Origin: Halomonas sp. 54_146
Lineage (GTDB): Bacteria > Pseudomonadota > Gammaproteobacteria > Pseudomonadales > Halomonadaceae
Direction of reading: 5' to 3'
Assembly (NCBI RefSeq): GCF_001507855.1
Contig: NZ_LGEN01000011.1
Span: 1-64,000 of the forward strand
Length of the DNA stretch: 64,000 nucleotides
Shown here one piece after another: positions 1 to 6,919 of the stretch. The translations under genes were made by a program, and so were the position numbers. The notes under the pieces were generated by a model that made no database searches, was not told where the DNA came from, and saw nothing but the letters and a program-made list of their open reading frames with translations. Position 1 is the stretch's first letter; each line of letters starts with the position of its first letter.

Positions 1-68
1 TCGTGAACAACGTCCAGTTCAAGGACGGCGAACCCTTGACCGATCAGTCAGACAGGACTGCCGCCTGA
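1..68 (+). CDS. C-terminus of a transposase (partial, 5' end outside window)
   Basis: Reading from base 3, the frame gives 21 residues beginning VNNVQFKDGEPLTDQ and stops with TGA at 66-68. I cannot identify the family from so short a tail. Its position just inside a candidate terminal inverted repeat, pointing toward the repeat, is what a transposase C-terminus would show. Confidence 0.4.
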   Translation, partial: VNNVQFKDGEPLTDQSDRTAA

Positions 69-98
69 CCGGCCATACACAGAATTTGACAATAACTC
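1..98 (+). mobile_element. Right end of an insertion sequence, probably IS256-like
   Basis: The first 68 bases are the end of a reading frame entering from the left edge. About 10-30 bases further on lies a candidate terminal inverted repeat (about 77-98) containing acacagaatttgac and ending aataactc. Ends reading TGTCAA...TCTGTGTA in the reverse direction are typical of the IS256 (mutator) family, as I recall it. Right after base 98 the sequence becomes the interior of a glutathione S-transferase gene, so the element inserted there. The other end, the transposase body and the target duplication (which would begin gtgactac) lie outside the window. The family call is an inference; the junction itself is clear. 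Confidence 0.5.
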
Positions 99-298
99 GT
101 GACTACCTGGTCGCCATCGCAAAGCACTGGCACTTTGTCATAGTCGGCAAATTCCAGCGCTTGTTTATCGAGAAACCGCCACGCCACGGTGGTGAATTCC
201 AAACCTTTGTGGGCGAGCGCCATGCGTACCCGCCAGCAATAAGGTGAAAAGCGTAATTGTTCGTCTCGGCCACACAAGTCATAGAGCTTTAAAGCCAT
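98..298 (-). pseudogene. Glutathione S-transferase, 5' fragment cut by an insertion sequence
   Basis: The frame starts with ATG at 298 and gives MALKLYDLCGRDEQLRFSPY followed by CWRVRMALAHKG. This is the thioredoxin-fold N-terminal domain of a GST, with the S-P-Y-C-W motif near residue 20 and the cis-proline KVPVL at about 55-59, which helps bind glutathione. About 67 native residues remain, ending GDQVVT. The following 17 codons up to the stop at 44 are read from insertion-sequence DNA and have no GST character. The whole helical C-terminal domain, normally another 120-150 residues, is missing. The remnant is very probably non-functional. The rest of the gene may lie to the left, on the far side of the insertion sequence. 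Confidence 0.7.
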
Positions 299-494
299 TA
301 GTAGCGCCTTTTGGTAGAGAAAATGGTTGGTGAGATCGCTGGTGACACTTGTTAAAAAAGCGCTAAAAAAGCGGTGAATAACGGTGCCTGACGCATTTAG
401 CGTACTCAGACAATGAGCTTAAGAAACTCACTGCGCAAGCGTCACTGAATGGGCACTGTCTATTAGTCTAATGGGCGCGCATGCTTAATTTTTC

Positions 495-511
495 TTTATA
501 ATCATTATAAA
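495..511. promoter_or_regulatory. Perfect AT-rich palindrome upstream of lldP
   Basis: TTTATAAT-C-ATTATAAA, two exact 8-base arms around one base, 200 bases before lldP. It could be an operator or part of an AT-rich promoter. No protein can be assigned. Confidence 0.35.
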
Positions 512-576
512 CACTTAAAAAACAGATAGTTAATCGATAAAAAGCGGTAAAAAAGCACTTACCCAGCAAACATTCA

Positions 577-591
577 ACTGGTAAGACCAAT
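577..591. promoter_or_regulatory. Probable GntR/FadR-family operator (LldR/PdhR type) before lldP
   Basis: The sequence actggtaagaccaat has the core TGGT-aag-ACCA, which closely matches the known PdhR/LldR-type consensus (ATTGGTAAGACCAAT in E. coli PdhR). It lies 121 bases before the lldP start, where a lactate- or pyruvate-responsive repressor would be expected to act. No lldR or pdhR gene lies in the window, so the partner is inferred. Confidence 0.6.
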
Positions 592-711
592 TTTCCAATG
601 TAGTCATCTTGTTAGCCTGAACGTATCTTTCACCTACACCCGACTGGCGACACTATAACCAGACGGTAATTGCGGAGCATACCAAATCAATAACAAGGGG
701 CAGTTCCTTCC

Positions 712-2403
712 ATGAATGAAACGACACTTGCACTTCTGGCTTTTTTGCCGCTGTTGCTGGCCGGTATTTTGCTCATAGGGTTTAAAATACCTGCCAAAAT
801 AGCGATGCCTCTCGTCTTTTTGACAGCCGCCATTATTGGCTTAACCGCTTGGGATATGTCTTTTAGCCGCGTCGCGGCTTCAACTATTCAAGGCCTGATT
901 CAAACTGCGGGTCTTTTATGGATCATCTTCGGTGCCATCTTGCTGCTTAACACGCTTAAGCATTCCGGTGGTATTACCGCTATCCGTAACGGCTTTTCAG
1001 ATATTAGCCCAGACCGCCGCGTACAAGCATTGATTGTAGCGTGGCTGTTTGGCTGCTTTATCGAAGGCGCTTCGGGCTTCGGTACGCCCGCCGCGGTGGC
1101 GGCACCGCTGATGGTGGCGTTAGGTTTCCCGGCGCTTGCGGCGGTGGTGGTCGGCATGATGATTCAGTCAACGCCGGTTTCCTTCGGTGCAGTGGGCACG
1201 CCTATTGTGGTCGGGGTCGGTAGCGGCTTGGATCGTGCGGGCATCACCACGGAACTTGAGTCGGTTGGCTCTAGCTGGGATGTGTTTTTCCAGCTAATCA
1301 CCAGCGAAGTGGCGATTACGCACGGCATTGTGGGTATTTTAATGCCGCTGATTCTGGTCACTGTGATGGTGCGCTTCTTTGGTGCCAATAAATCGTGGAA
1401 AGAAGGTCTGTCGATTACGCCTTTCGCTATTTTTACCGGCATTGCCTTCTCGGTACCTTACATGCTGGTAGGCGTTCTGTTGGGGCCTGAATTCCCCTCT
1501 ATGATTGGTGCCATGGTGGGCTTGGCCATTGTTGTACCGGCCGCCAAACGTGGTTTCCTGCTACCGAAAGACACGTGGGATTTCCCCGAAGAAAGTTCAT
1601 GGCCTGACGAGTGGATCGGCAACCTGAAGATCAAGCTGGATGATGTGGCGGGTAAAGCACCTATGTCCACCTTCAAAGGCTGGATCCCCTATGTGCTGCT
1701 GGCCCTGTTCCTGGTGGCTTCACGCACTATCGAACCACTACGCGCTGCGCTGACGTCTATCAACCTCAGCTGGACGAATATTCTTGGTGAGGCGGGCGTT
1801 AGCGGCGGCGTGCAGCCGCTGTATCTGCCGGGCGGTATCATTCTGGCCGTGGTCATTGTTACCTACTTCTTGCACCGTATGAACCCACAAAAAATCAGTG
1901 CAGCGGTGTCGGAATCCACCAAAACGATTTTTGGTGCGGGTTTCGTGTTGATCTTTACCGTGCCGATGGTACGCATATTGATCAACTCAGGCGTTAACGG
2001 CGCGGACCTTGTCTCAATGCCGGTGATGATGGCGCAAGCGGTGGCCGACAGCGTTGGCGGCATCTACCCTCTGTTTGCACCAGCAGTAGGTGCAATGGGT
2101 GCCTTTATTGCGGGGTCCAATACGGTGTCTAACCTGATGCTGGCAGAGTTCCAGTTCAGCGTTGCCCAGACGCTAGGCCTCTCCACGGCCATGATGGTCG
2201 CACTTCAAGCAGTGGGCGCGGCGGCAGGTAATATGATTGCCATTCACAACGTGGTGGCGGCCTCGGCAACGGTGGGGCTGTTAGGCCGTGAAGGCGCGAC
2301 AATCCGTAAGACGATTCTGCCAACGATCTACTATCTTGTCTTTACCGGTATTATCGCGATGGTGGCGTTCTATGTGATTGGGGTAACCGACCCGCTGATG
2401 TAA
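712..2403 (+). CDS. lldP: L-lactate permease (LctP family)
   Basis: A 563-residue integral membrane protein of the lactate permease family, which imports L-lactate, D-lactate and glycolate with protons across the inner membrane. It opens [20 protein letters not shown] and has about a dozen hydrophobic segments. It carries the conserved stretch [19 protein letters not shown] near residue 120 and [14 protein letters not shown] near 470, both characteristic of LctP/GlcA transporters. The length matches the family's usual 550-570 residues. It is followed, after an inserted IscB element, by glcDEFG for glycolate oxidation, so import and oxidation of 2-hydroxy acids are linked here. A TGGT-N3-ACCA operator upstream suggests control by a lactate- or pyruvate-sensing GntR repressor. 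Glycolate as the main substrate (GlcA-like) cannot be excluded. Confidence 0.9.
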   Translation: MNETTLALLAFLPLLLAGILLIGFKIPAKIAMPLVFLTAAIIGLTAWDMSFSRVAASTIQGLIQTAGLLWIIFGAILLLNTLKHSGGITAIRNGFSDISPDRRVQALIVAWLFGCFIEGASGFGTPAAVAAPLMVALGFPALAAVVVGMMIQSTPVSFGAVGTPIVVGVGSGLDRAGITTELESVGSSWDVFFQLITSEVAITHGIVGILMPLILVTVMVRFFGANKSWKEGLSITPFAIFTGIAFSVPYMLVGVLLGPEFPSMIGAMVGLAIVVPAAKRGFLLPKDTWDFPEESSWPDEWIGNLKIKLDDVAGKAPMSTFKGWIPYVLLALFLVASRTIEPLRAALTSINLSWTNILGEAGVSGGVQPLYLPGGIILAVVIVTYFLHRMNPQKISAAVSESTKTIFGAGFVLIFTVPMVRILINSGVNGADLVSMPVMMAQAVADSVGGIYPLFAPAVGAMGAFIAGSNTVSNLMLAEFQFSVAQTLGLSTAMMVALQAVGAAAGNMIAIHNVVAASATVGLLGREGATIRKTILPTIYYLVFTGIIAMVAFYVIGVTDPLM

Positions 2404-2432
2404 AGGGAGTCGTTTTCTCAGTGTCATCACCT

Positions 2433-2458
2433 GCTGGGTAGCCCTAGGGCTACCCAGC
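2433..2458. terminator. Perfect 26-base palindrome after lldP, possible terminator
   Basis: Two exact 13-base arms, starting GCTGGGTAGCCCT, meet without a spacer 30 bases after the lldP stop. It would form a very stable hairpin. There is no T-run behind it, so it may be a Rho-assisted stop or a binding site instead. It lies just outside the IscB element's left end. Confidence 0.45.
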
Positions 2459-2518
2459 ACTGCATCAAACGATCCAGCCGCGTAAACCCTCCTCATCCAC
2501 AGGAGTTACCGTCAACTA

Positions 2519-2796
2519 CCTCTCCCTGAAGGGAGAGGCTTGTGACAACAAGCCCGGTTGACCAGGGAGAGCGGTAGCCAACCCGCTACGTTGATAACAG
2601 GTCGTTAAAACTCACCGGCAAGTGCTTCCTCAGCTTGCCGCTCTGAAAGGTTAGGATCATGCTGGCGCAAGGTAAAACGCCGAAGGTTCTAACCGCTGCC
2701 ACAAGGCAGGAGCCGGTTATCGACCTTCCCGAGGGGAGATGGGGCGCAAGCCCCGCGACACAAGACCCGTAAGGGTATTCACACAGGAGAAAATCG
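2519..2796 (+). ncRNA. Omega RNA (HEARO-type) guide RNA scaffold for IscB
   Basis: No reading frame fills this stretch, but it is dense in hairpins. Visible stems: CCTCTCCC-TGAA-GGGAGAGG (2519-2538); GGCTTGT/ACAAGCC (2537-2554), which overlaps the first and so may be an alternative; TAACCG..CTGCC-ACAA-GGCAG..CGGTTA (2690-2719); GGGGC-GCAA-GCCCC with a GNRA loop (2741-2754); and ACCC-GTAA-GGGT with another GNRA loop (2765-2776). The block ends at the iscB ribosome binding site, as HEARO/omega RNAs do. In this class the guide is the 15-20 nt immediately 5' of the scaffold, here roughly 2499-2518 in host sequence downstream of lldP. The exact 5' end is not determined. Confidence 0.75.
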
Positions 2797-2797
2797 C

Positions 2798-4138
2798 ATG
2801 GCGGTTTTCGTAATGGGAAAGAATCAGCAGCCGCTGATGCCGTGCAGTGAAAAACGCGCTCGGTTGCTGCTACAGCGCGGGCGTGCCGTGGCGCATAAGC
2901 GTTACCCGTTCACGATTCGGCTGAAAGATCGGGTTGGCGGAAACACGCAGCCGCTACGCCTCGGCATCGACCCCGGCAGCAGGATTACCGGGCTGGCGCT
3001 GATACGTGAATCGGTCGGTGAACAGCGGCATGTGCTGCGTCTGTTTGAGCTGGCGCATCGGGGCTTTCAGATCAAAAAAGCGCTGGAACAGCGTGCCGCC
3101 TTTCGGCGTCGTCGCCGGTCGAAGAATCTGCGCTACCGCGCCCCGCGCTTTAACAACCGCACCAAGCCCAAAGGTTGGCTGGCACCCAGCTTGCAACATC
3201 GCGTTGACACCGTGATGGCCTGGGTAAATCGGCTCAGTCGCTTGGCACCGATCACCGCCATCAGCCAGGAGTTGGTGCGCTTTGACACGCAGAAGCTGGA
3301 AAACCCAGAGATCAGCGGCATCGAATACCAGCAGGGTACCCTGCTAGGCTACGAGGTGCGCGAATACTTGCTGGAAAAATGGGGGCGTGAGTGTGCTTAC
3401 TGCGGCGATACAGACACACCTCTTGAAATCGAGCATGTGGTGCCACGCTCACGCGGCGGTACTAACCGCGTCAGCAACTTAGCGCTGAGTTGCCATCCCT
3501 GCAATCAGGCCAAGGACAACGGCACGCTGGACGACTTCTTTGCTACCGACAAAGGGCTGAAAAAACGACTGAAAACCAATGGCCACACCGCTGACGCTCG
3601 TTTAGAACGCGTACAGCGCCAGCTCAAGCAGCCGTTGCGCGATGCCAGTGCGGTCAATGCCACGCGCTGGGCGCTATTTAATGCCCTCAAAGCGACTGGC
3701 TTGCCGGTGGCTGTCAGCAGCGGGGGGCGCACCAAATACAACCGGCAGCGACTGGGCATTCCTAAAACCCATGCCCTAGACGCTGCCTGTGTCGGTGCGT
3801 TTGACATGCTGCACGATTGGGCGGTGCCGACATTAACCATTAAGGCGATGGGGCGTGGCAGCTATCAGCGCACGCGCCTGACCCAATACGGGTTTCCGCG
3901 TGGCTATTTAATGCGGCAAAAGCAGGTACACGGCTTTCAGACCGGCGACATGGTGAAAGCCGTGGTGCCGACCGGCAAGAAAGCAGGCACCCATATGGGA
4001 CGTGTCGCGGTGCGTAAAACCGGCAGTTTCAACATCCAGACCGAGCAGGGTACCGTGCAAGGCATCTCGCACAAACACTGCACCGTCATCCAGCGCGGTG
4101 ATGGCTACGGCTATCACTTACACCCTTCACCAACCTAA
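2798..4138 (+). CDS. iscB: IscB, RNA-guided DNA nuclease (RuvC + HNH), ancestor-type of Cas9
   Basis: A 446-residue protein starting at ATG 2798 behind a good AGGAG site. Domain order is that of IscB: N-terminal PLMP/RRXRR domain (QQPLMPCSEKRARLL, residues 10-25); RuvC-I LGIDPGSRITG with Asp58; arginine-rich bridge helix at about 99-121 (RRRRRSKNLRYR); RuvC-II ISQELVRFDTQ with Glu158; HNH with Cys199/Cys202, Glu212-His213, Asn227 and Cys232/Cys235; RuvC-III KTHALDAA with His325 and Asp328; and a C-terminal TAM-interacting region of about 110 residues. Every catalytic residue I can place is present, so both nuclease sites look intact. The family uses an omega RNA to cut double-stranded DNA next to a target-adjacent motif. 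The structured RNA directly upstream fits this. TnpB is excluded because TnpB lacks the HNH insertion. Confidence 0.9.
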   Translation: MAVFVMGKNQQPLMPCSEKRARLLLQRGRAVAHKRYPFTIRLKDRVGGNTQPLRLGIDPGSRITGLALIRESVGEQRHVLRLFELAHRGFQIKKALEQRAAFRRRRRSKNLRYRAPRFNNRTKPKGWLAPSLQHRVDTVMAWVNRLSRLAPITAISQELVRFDTQKLENPEISGIEYQQGTLLGYEVREYLLEKWGRECAYCGDTDTPLEIEHVVPRSRGGTNRVSNLALSCHPCNQAKDNGTLDDFFATDKGLKKRLKTNGHTADARLERVQRQLKQPLRDASAVNATRWALFNALKATGLPVAVSSGGRTKYNRQRLGIPKTHALDAACVGAFDMLHDWAVPTLTIKAMGRGSYQRTRLTQYGFPRGYLMRQKQVHGFQTGDMVKAVVPTGKKAGTHMGRVAVRKTGSFNIQTEQGTVQGISHKHCTVIQRGDGYGYHLHPSPT

Positions 4139-4171
4139 CAGGAGGAGCGGGACAGGCGGTGGCGTGATCCA

Positions 4172-4221
4172 CGTCGCCCTGCGGGCGACGCGCTATTCCT
4201 CCCGGCACTAGAAGTACCGGG
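4172..4221 (+). repeat. Right-end hairpins of the IscB element
   Basis: Two stems follow the iscB stop: CGTCGCCC-TGC-GGGCGACG (4172-4190), then CCCGGCAC/GTACCGGG with one mismatch (4201-4221). Subterminal imperfect hairpins like these are what Y1 transposases of IS200/IS605-type elements recognise. The glcD start codon lies 19 bases further on. Confidence 0.5.
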
Positions 4222-4239
4222 TATCCCGCGCAAAATCTG

Positions 4240-5739
4240 ATGAATATCCTCTTTGATGAGCGCCTAGACGGCGACATTACTCGTCGTGATAAAACCGAGG
4301 TTTTAACCGACTTGCAGCAAGCCGTGCCTGAGATGACGCTGCTGCATCGCGAGGAAGACCTGCGCCCTTTTGAGTGCGACGGGCTGGCGGCCTATCGCGT
4401 GCTGCCGATGCTGGTGGCGCTGCCTGAAACGCTGCAACAGGTTGAAGGGCTACTCAAGCGCTGCCACGCACTAGGTGTGCCCGTGGTCACCCGCGGCGCA
4501 GGCACCGGGCTTTCTGGCGGCGCACTGCCGTTGGAACATGGCGTGCTGCTGGTGATGTCGCGCTTTAATCAGATTCTGAAGGTCGACCCTGATGCCCGCT
4601 TAGCACGCGTTCAGCCCGGTGTACGCAACCTGGCGATTTCCGAAGCCGCGGCACCTTACGGGCTTTATTATGCGCCCGACCCCTCGTCGCAAATTGCCTG
4701 CTCGATCGGCGGCAACGTGGCTGAAAACGCCGGTGGCGTGCACTGCTTAAAATATGGCCTTACTGTGCATAACGTCATGCGCGTTGATGTGCTCACCATT
4801 GAAGGCGAGCATATGACGCTGGGCGCGGAATCACTCGATGCGCCAGGCTTTGACCTATTAGCGCTGATGAACGGCTCAGAAGGCATGCTGGGTGTGGTCA
4901 CGGAGATCACCGTCAAGCTGCTACCTAAGCCGGAAACCGCCAAAGTGTTGATGGCAAGTTTTGACGATATCGAAAAAGCCGGTCGCGCCGTCGGCGATAT
5001 CATTGCAGCGGGCATTATTCCTGGCGGCCTGGAAATGATGGATAAACTCGCCATCAAAGCCGCTGAAGATTTTATCAAAGCAGGCTACCCCGTTGATGCA
5101 GAAGCGATTCTGCTCTGCGAGCTGGATGGCGTTGAAGCCGATGTAGACGACGACTGCGAAACCGTGCGCCGAGTGTTAGAAAAAGCCGGCGCGACGGATA
5201 TTCAGCAGGCTCGCGATGAGGCTGAGCACGCCAAGTTCTGGGCGGGGCGCAAAAACGCCTTCCCCGCCGTGGGGCGTATGTCGCCTGATTATTACTGTAT
5301 GGATGGCACCATTCCGCGCCGCGAACTTCCCCGTGTATTAAAAGGCATTGCCGCGCTTTCTGAACAGAGCGGTTTAGCCGTGGCCAATGTGTTCCACGCC
5401 GGCGACGGCAATATGCACCCGCTGATTCTGTTTGATGCCAATAAAGAAGGCGAGCTTGCGCTTGCCGAAGAGGTGGGCGGCAAGATTCTTGAGCTGTGCG
5501 TCGCTGCGGGCGGTTCGATCACCGGTGAGCATGGCGTTGGGCGCGAAAAAATTAATCAAATGTGCAGCCAGTTCCAGCCGGACGAAATCAGTGTGTTCCA
5601 CGCCTTGAAAGCCGCCTTTGATCCACAGCGTCTTCTCAACCCAGGCAAGAACATTCCAACGCTGGCACGCTGTGCGGAGTTTGGCGCCATGCACGTGCAT
5701 AACAACGAATTACCGCACCCGGAACTGCCGCGCTTCTAG
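4240..5739 (+). CDS. glcD: Glycolate oxidase, FAD-linked subunit
   Basis: A 499-residue flavoprotein that oxidises glycolate (and possibly D-lactate) to the 2-oxo acid, together with GlcE and GlcF at the inner face of the membrane. It has an FAD-binding PCMH fold with TRGAGTGLSGGALP at about 85-98 and IGGNVAENAGG near 155. Its C-terminal FAD-oxidase domain has VFHAGDGNMHP, whose histidines are active-site residues in this family, and GSITGEHGVGREK. Length and N-terminus (MNILFDERLDGD) match the family. No Shine-Dalgarno sequence is visible before the ATG. The IscB element's right end stops about 20 bases upstream, so the original leader has probably been displaced. It heads glcDEFG; the glcD-glcE gap is 65 bases. 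Confidence 0.93.
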   Translation: MNILFDERLDGDITRRDKTEVLTDLQQAVPEMTLLHREEDLRPFECDGLAAYRVLPMLVALPETLQQVEGLLKRCHALGVPVVTRGAGTGLSGGALPLEHGVLLVMSRFNQILKVDPDARLARVQPGVRNLAISEAAAPYGLYYAPDPSSQIACSIGGNVAENAGGVHCLKYGLTVHNVMRVDVLTIEGEHMTLGAESLDAPGFDLLALMNGSEGMLGVVTEITVKLLPKPETAKVLMASFDDIEKAGRAVGDIIAAGIIPGGLEMMDKLAIKAAEDFIKAGYPVDAEAILLCELDGVEADVDDDCETVRRVLEKAGATDIQQARDEAEHAKFWAGRKNAFPAVGRMSPDYYCMDGTIPRRELPRVLKGIAALSEQSGLAVANVFHAGDGNMHPLILFDANKEGELALAEEVGGKILELCVAAGGSITGEHGVGREKINQMCSQFQPDEISVFHALKAAFDPQRLLNPGKNIPTLARCAEFGAMHVHNNELPHPELPRF

Positions 5740-5758
5740 GGCGGCGCCTAGTTTTCAT

Positions 5759-5803
5759 ATCACTAGGGAAATAATCACTAGGTAAATAATCATTAGGAAT
5801 CAC
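5759..5803. repeat. 15-bp tandem repeat, about three copies, before glcE
   Basis: Units at 5759-5773 (atcactagggaaata), 5774-5788 (atcactaggtaaata) and a diverged third from 5789 that runs into the glcE ribosome binding site (AGGAA). The first two differ at one base. Confidence 0.8.
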
Positions 5804-5804
5804 T

Positions 5805-6905
5805 ATGACCGAACTAGCGATTAACGCTGCCGACCGGGATATCGCTGAAGAATTGTGCGAACAGGTGCGCAGCGCGTATGACGCACGCACTCCGCTACGC
5901 ATTGTGGGCGGCGATACACGCGCTTTTTATGGCCGCCCGGTGGAAGGCCAAGCGCTGCAGTTAGCCGAACACAGCGGGATAGTGTCTTACGACCCGGTTG
6001 AGCTTGTCGTCACTGCGCGTGCAGGCACGCGTTTAAGTGCACTCAACGCCGCATTGGCTGAACATCATCAGATGTTAGCGTTTGAGCCGCCCATGTTTGG
6101 CGAGAACAGTACGATTGGCGGCGCTGTCGCCACCGGCCTTTCCGGCCCGCGCCGCCCCTGGGTGGGTGCTGCGCGTGACTTTGTGCTCGGCACGCGGGTG
6201 ATCACCCAGGAAGGCAAGCTGTTACGCTTTGGCGGCGAAGTGATGAAAAATGTCGCCGGTTACGATCTATCGCGCTTAATGGCCGGTGCTCAGGGTACGC
6301 TTGGCGTGTTGACCGATATCTCCTTTAAAGTGCTGCCTATTCCCACGGCCACACACAGCCTGCGCTTAACCATTGGGCTGGATGAAGCGTTGAAAAAGCT
6401 TGCCGAGCTAGGCCGCAAGCCGCTGCCGATTACCGCGGCTGCTTGGCATCACGGCGAATTATTTCTGCGCTTGGAAGGGGGCAAAAGCTCCGTTAGCGCG
6501 ACCCAGGCAAGCCTAGGCGGCGAGCCGCTTGATGCCAGCTTCTGGCGCGAGCTGCGCGACCACACTCACGCCTTTTTCGCCTGTAACGACGGCCAGGCAC
6601 TATGGCGGCTTTCGCTGCCGCCCAACACGGCTCCACTGGCGCTGGATATACCCGAAAGCGATATTTTCTACGACTGGGGCGGTAGCCAACGCTGGGTAAA
6701 AACCGCTGTGGATGCCGACACACTGCGCGCCGCTTGCGCAGCAGCAGGGGGGCACGCCACCTGCTACACGCCCCATGCTCAGGGCGGTGCCGCCGAGCCC
6801 TTCACACCACTTAACTCGGTAGTGGAAAAATATCATCGTAACCTGAAGGCGGAGCTGGATGCCCATGGCATATTTAACCCCGGTCGTCTTTATGCGGCGT
6901 TTTAA
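5805..6905 (+). CDS. glcE: Glycolate oxidase subunit GlcE (FAD-binding)
   Basis: A 366-residue second flavin-type subunit of glycolate oxidase. It carries a PCMH-like FAD domain with ENSTIGGAVATGLSGPRRP near residue 105 and GGEVMKNVAGYDLSRLMAGA near 145, the signature of GlcE. The C-terminus ends HGIFNPGRLYA, the usual end of this family. It starts at ATG 5805 behind AGGAA with six bases between. GlcF starts 14 bases after the stop, so the two are almost certainly co-translated. GlcE is shorter than GlcD and lacks the full GlcD-type oxidase domain, as in E. coli. Loss of any of GlcD, E or F abolishes activity in E. coli (family knowledge). Confidence 0.92.
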   Translation: MTELAINAADRDIAEELCEQVRSAYDARTPLRIVGGDTRAFYGRPVEGQALQLAEHSGIVSYDPVELVVTARAGTRLSALNAALAEHHQMLAFEPPMFGENSTIGGAVATGLSGPRRPWVGAARDFVLGTRVITQEGKLLRFGGEVMKNVAGYDLSRLMAGAQGTLGVLTDISFKVLPIPTATHSLRLTIGLDEALKKLAELGRKPLPITAAAWHHGELFLRLEGGKSSVSATQASLGGEPLDASFWRELRDHTHAFFACNDGQALWRLSLPPNTAPLALDIPESDIFYDWGGSQRWVKTAVDADTLRAACAAAGGHATCYTPHAQGGAAEPFTPLNSVVEKYHRNLKAELDAHGIFNPGRLYAAF

Positions 6906-6919
6906 TCAGGAGAGCTGAC

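Larger units (their letters stand above)
299..711. other. Intergenic region upstream of lldP
   Basis: A 413-base AT-rich spacer between the broken GST gene (leftward) and lldP (rightward). It holds a perfect 17-base palindrome at 495-511 and a FadR/GntR-type operator at 577-591, both listed separately. The ribosome binding site for lldP is weak: AAGGGG at about 694-699 is rather far from the ATG at 712. No further gene is visible. Confidence 0.6.
2519..4221 (+). mobile_element. Stand-alone IscB element (IS200/IS605-like, no TnpA)
   Basis: A unit made of a structured upstream RNA (about 2519-2796), an IscB nuclease gene (2798-4138) and right-end hairpins (4172-4221) sits between lldP and glcD. 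In this class the left end coincides with the start of the omega RNA scaffold, and the guide is read from host DNA just upstream. The boundaries are therefore approximate (left about 2499-2519, right about 4221-4235). No Y1 transposase tnpA is present in the window, so the element would need one in trans or may be domesticated or immobile. It splits what was probably a contiguous lldP-glcDEFG transcription unit. Confidence 0.75.

Noticed and set aside
2798-4138. Possibility that the nuclease is TnpB or a Cas9
   Set aside because: TnpB lacks an HNH insertion, and Cas9 is at least twice as long with a recognition lobe and CRISPR genes nearby, none of which is present.
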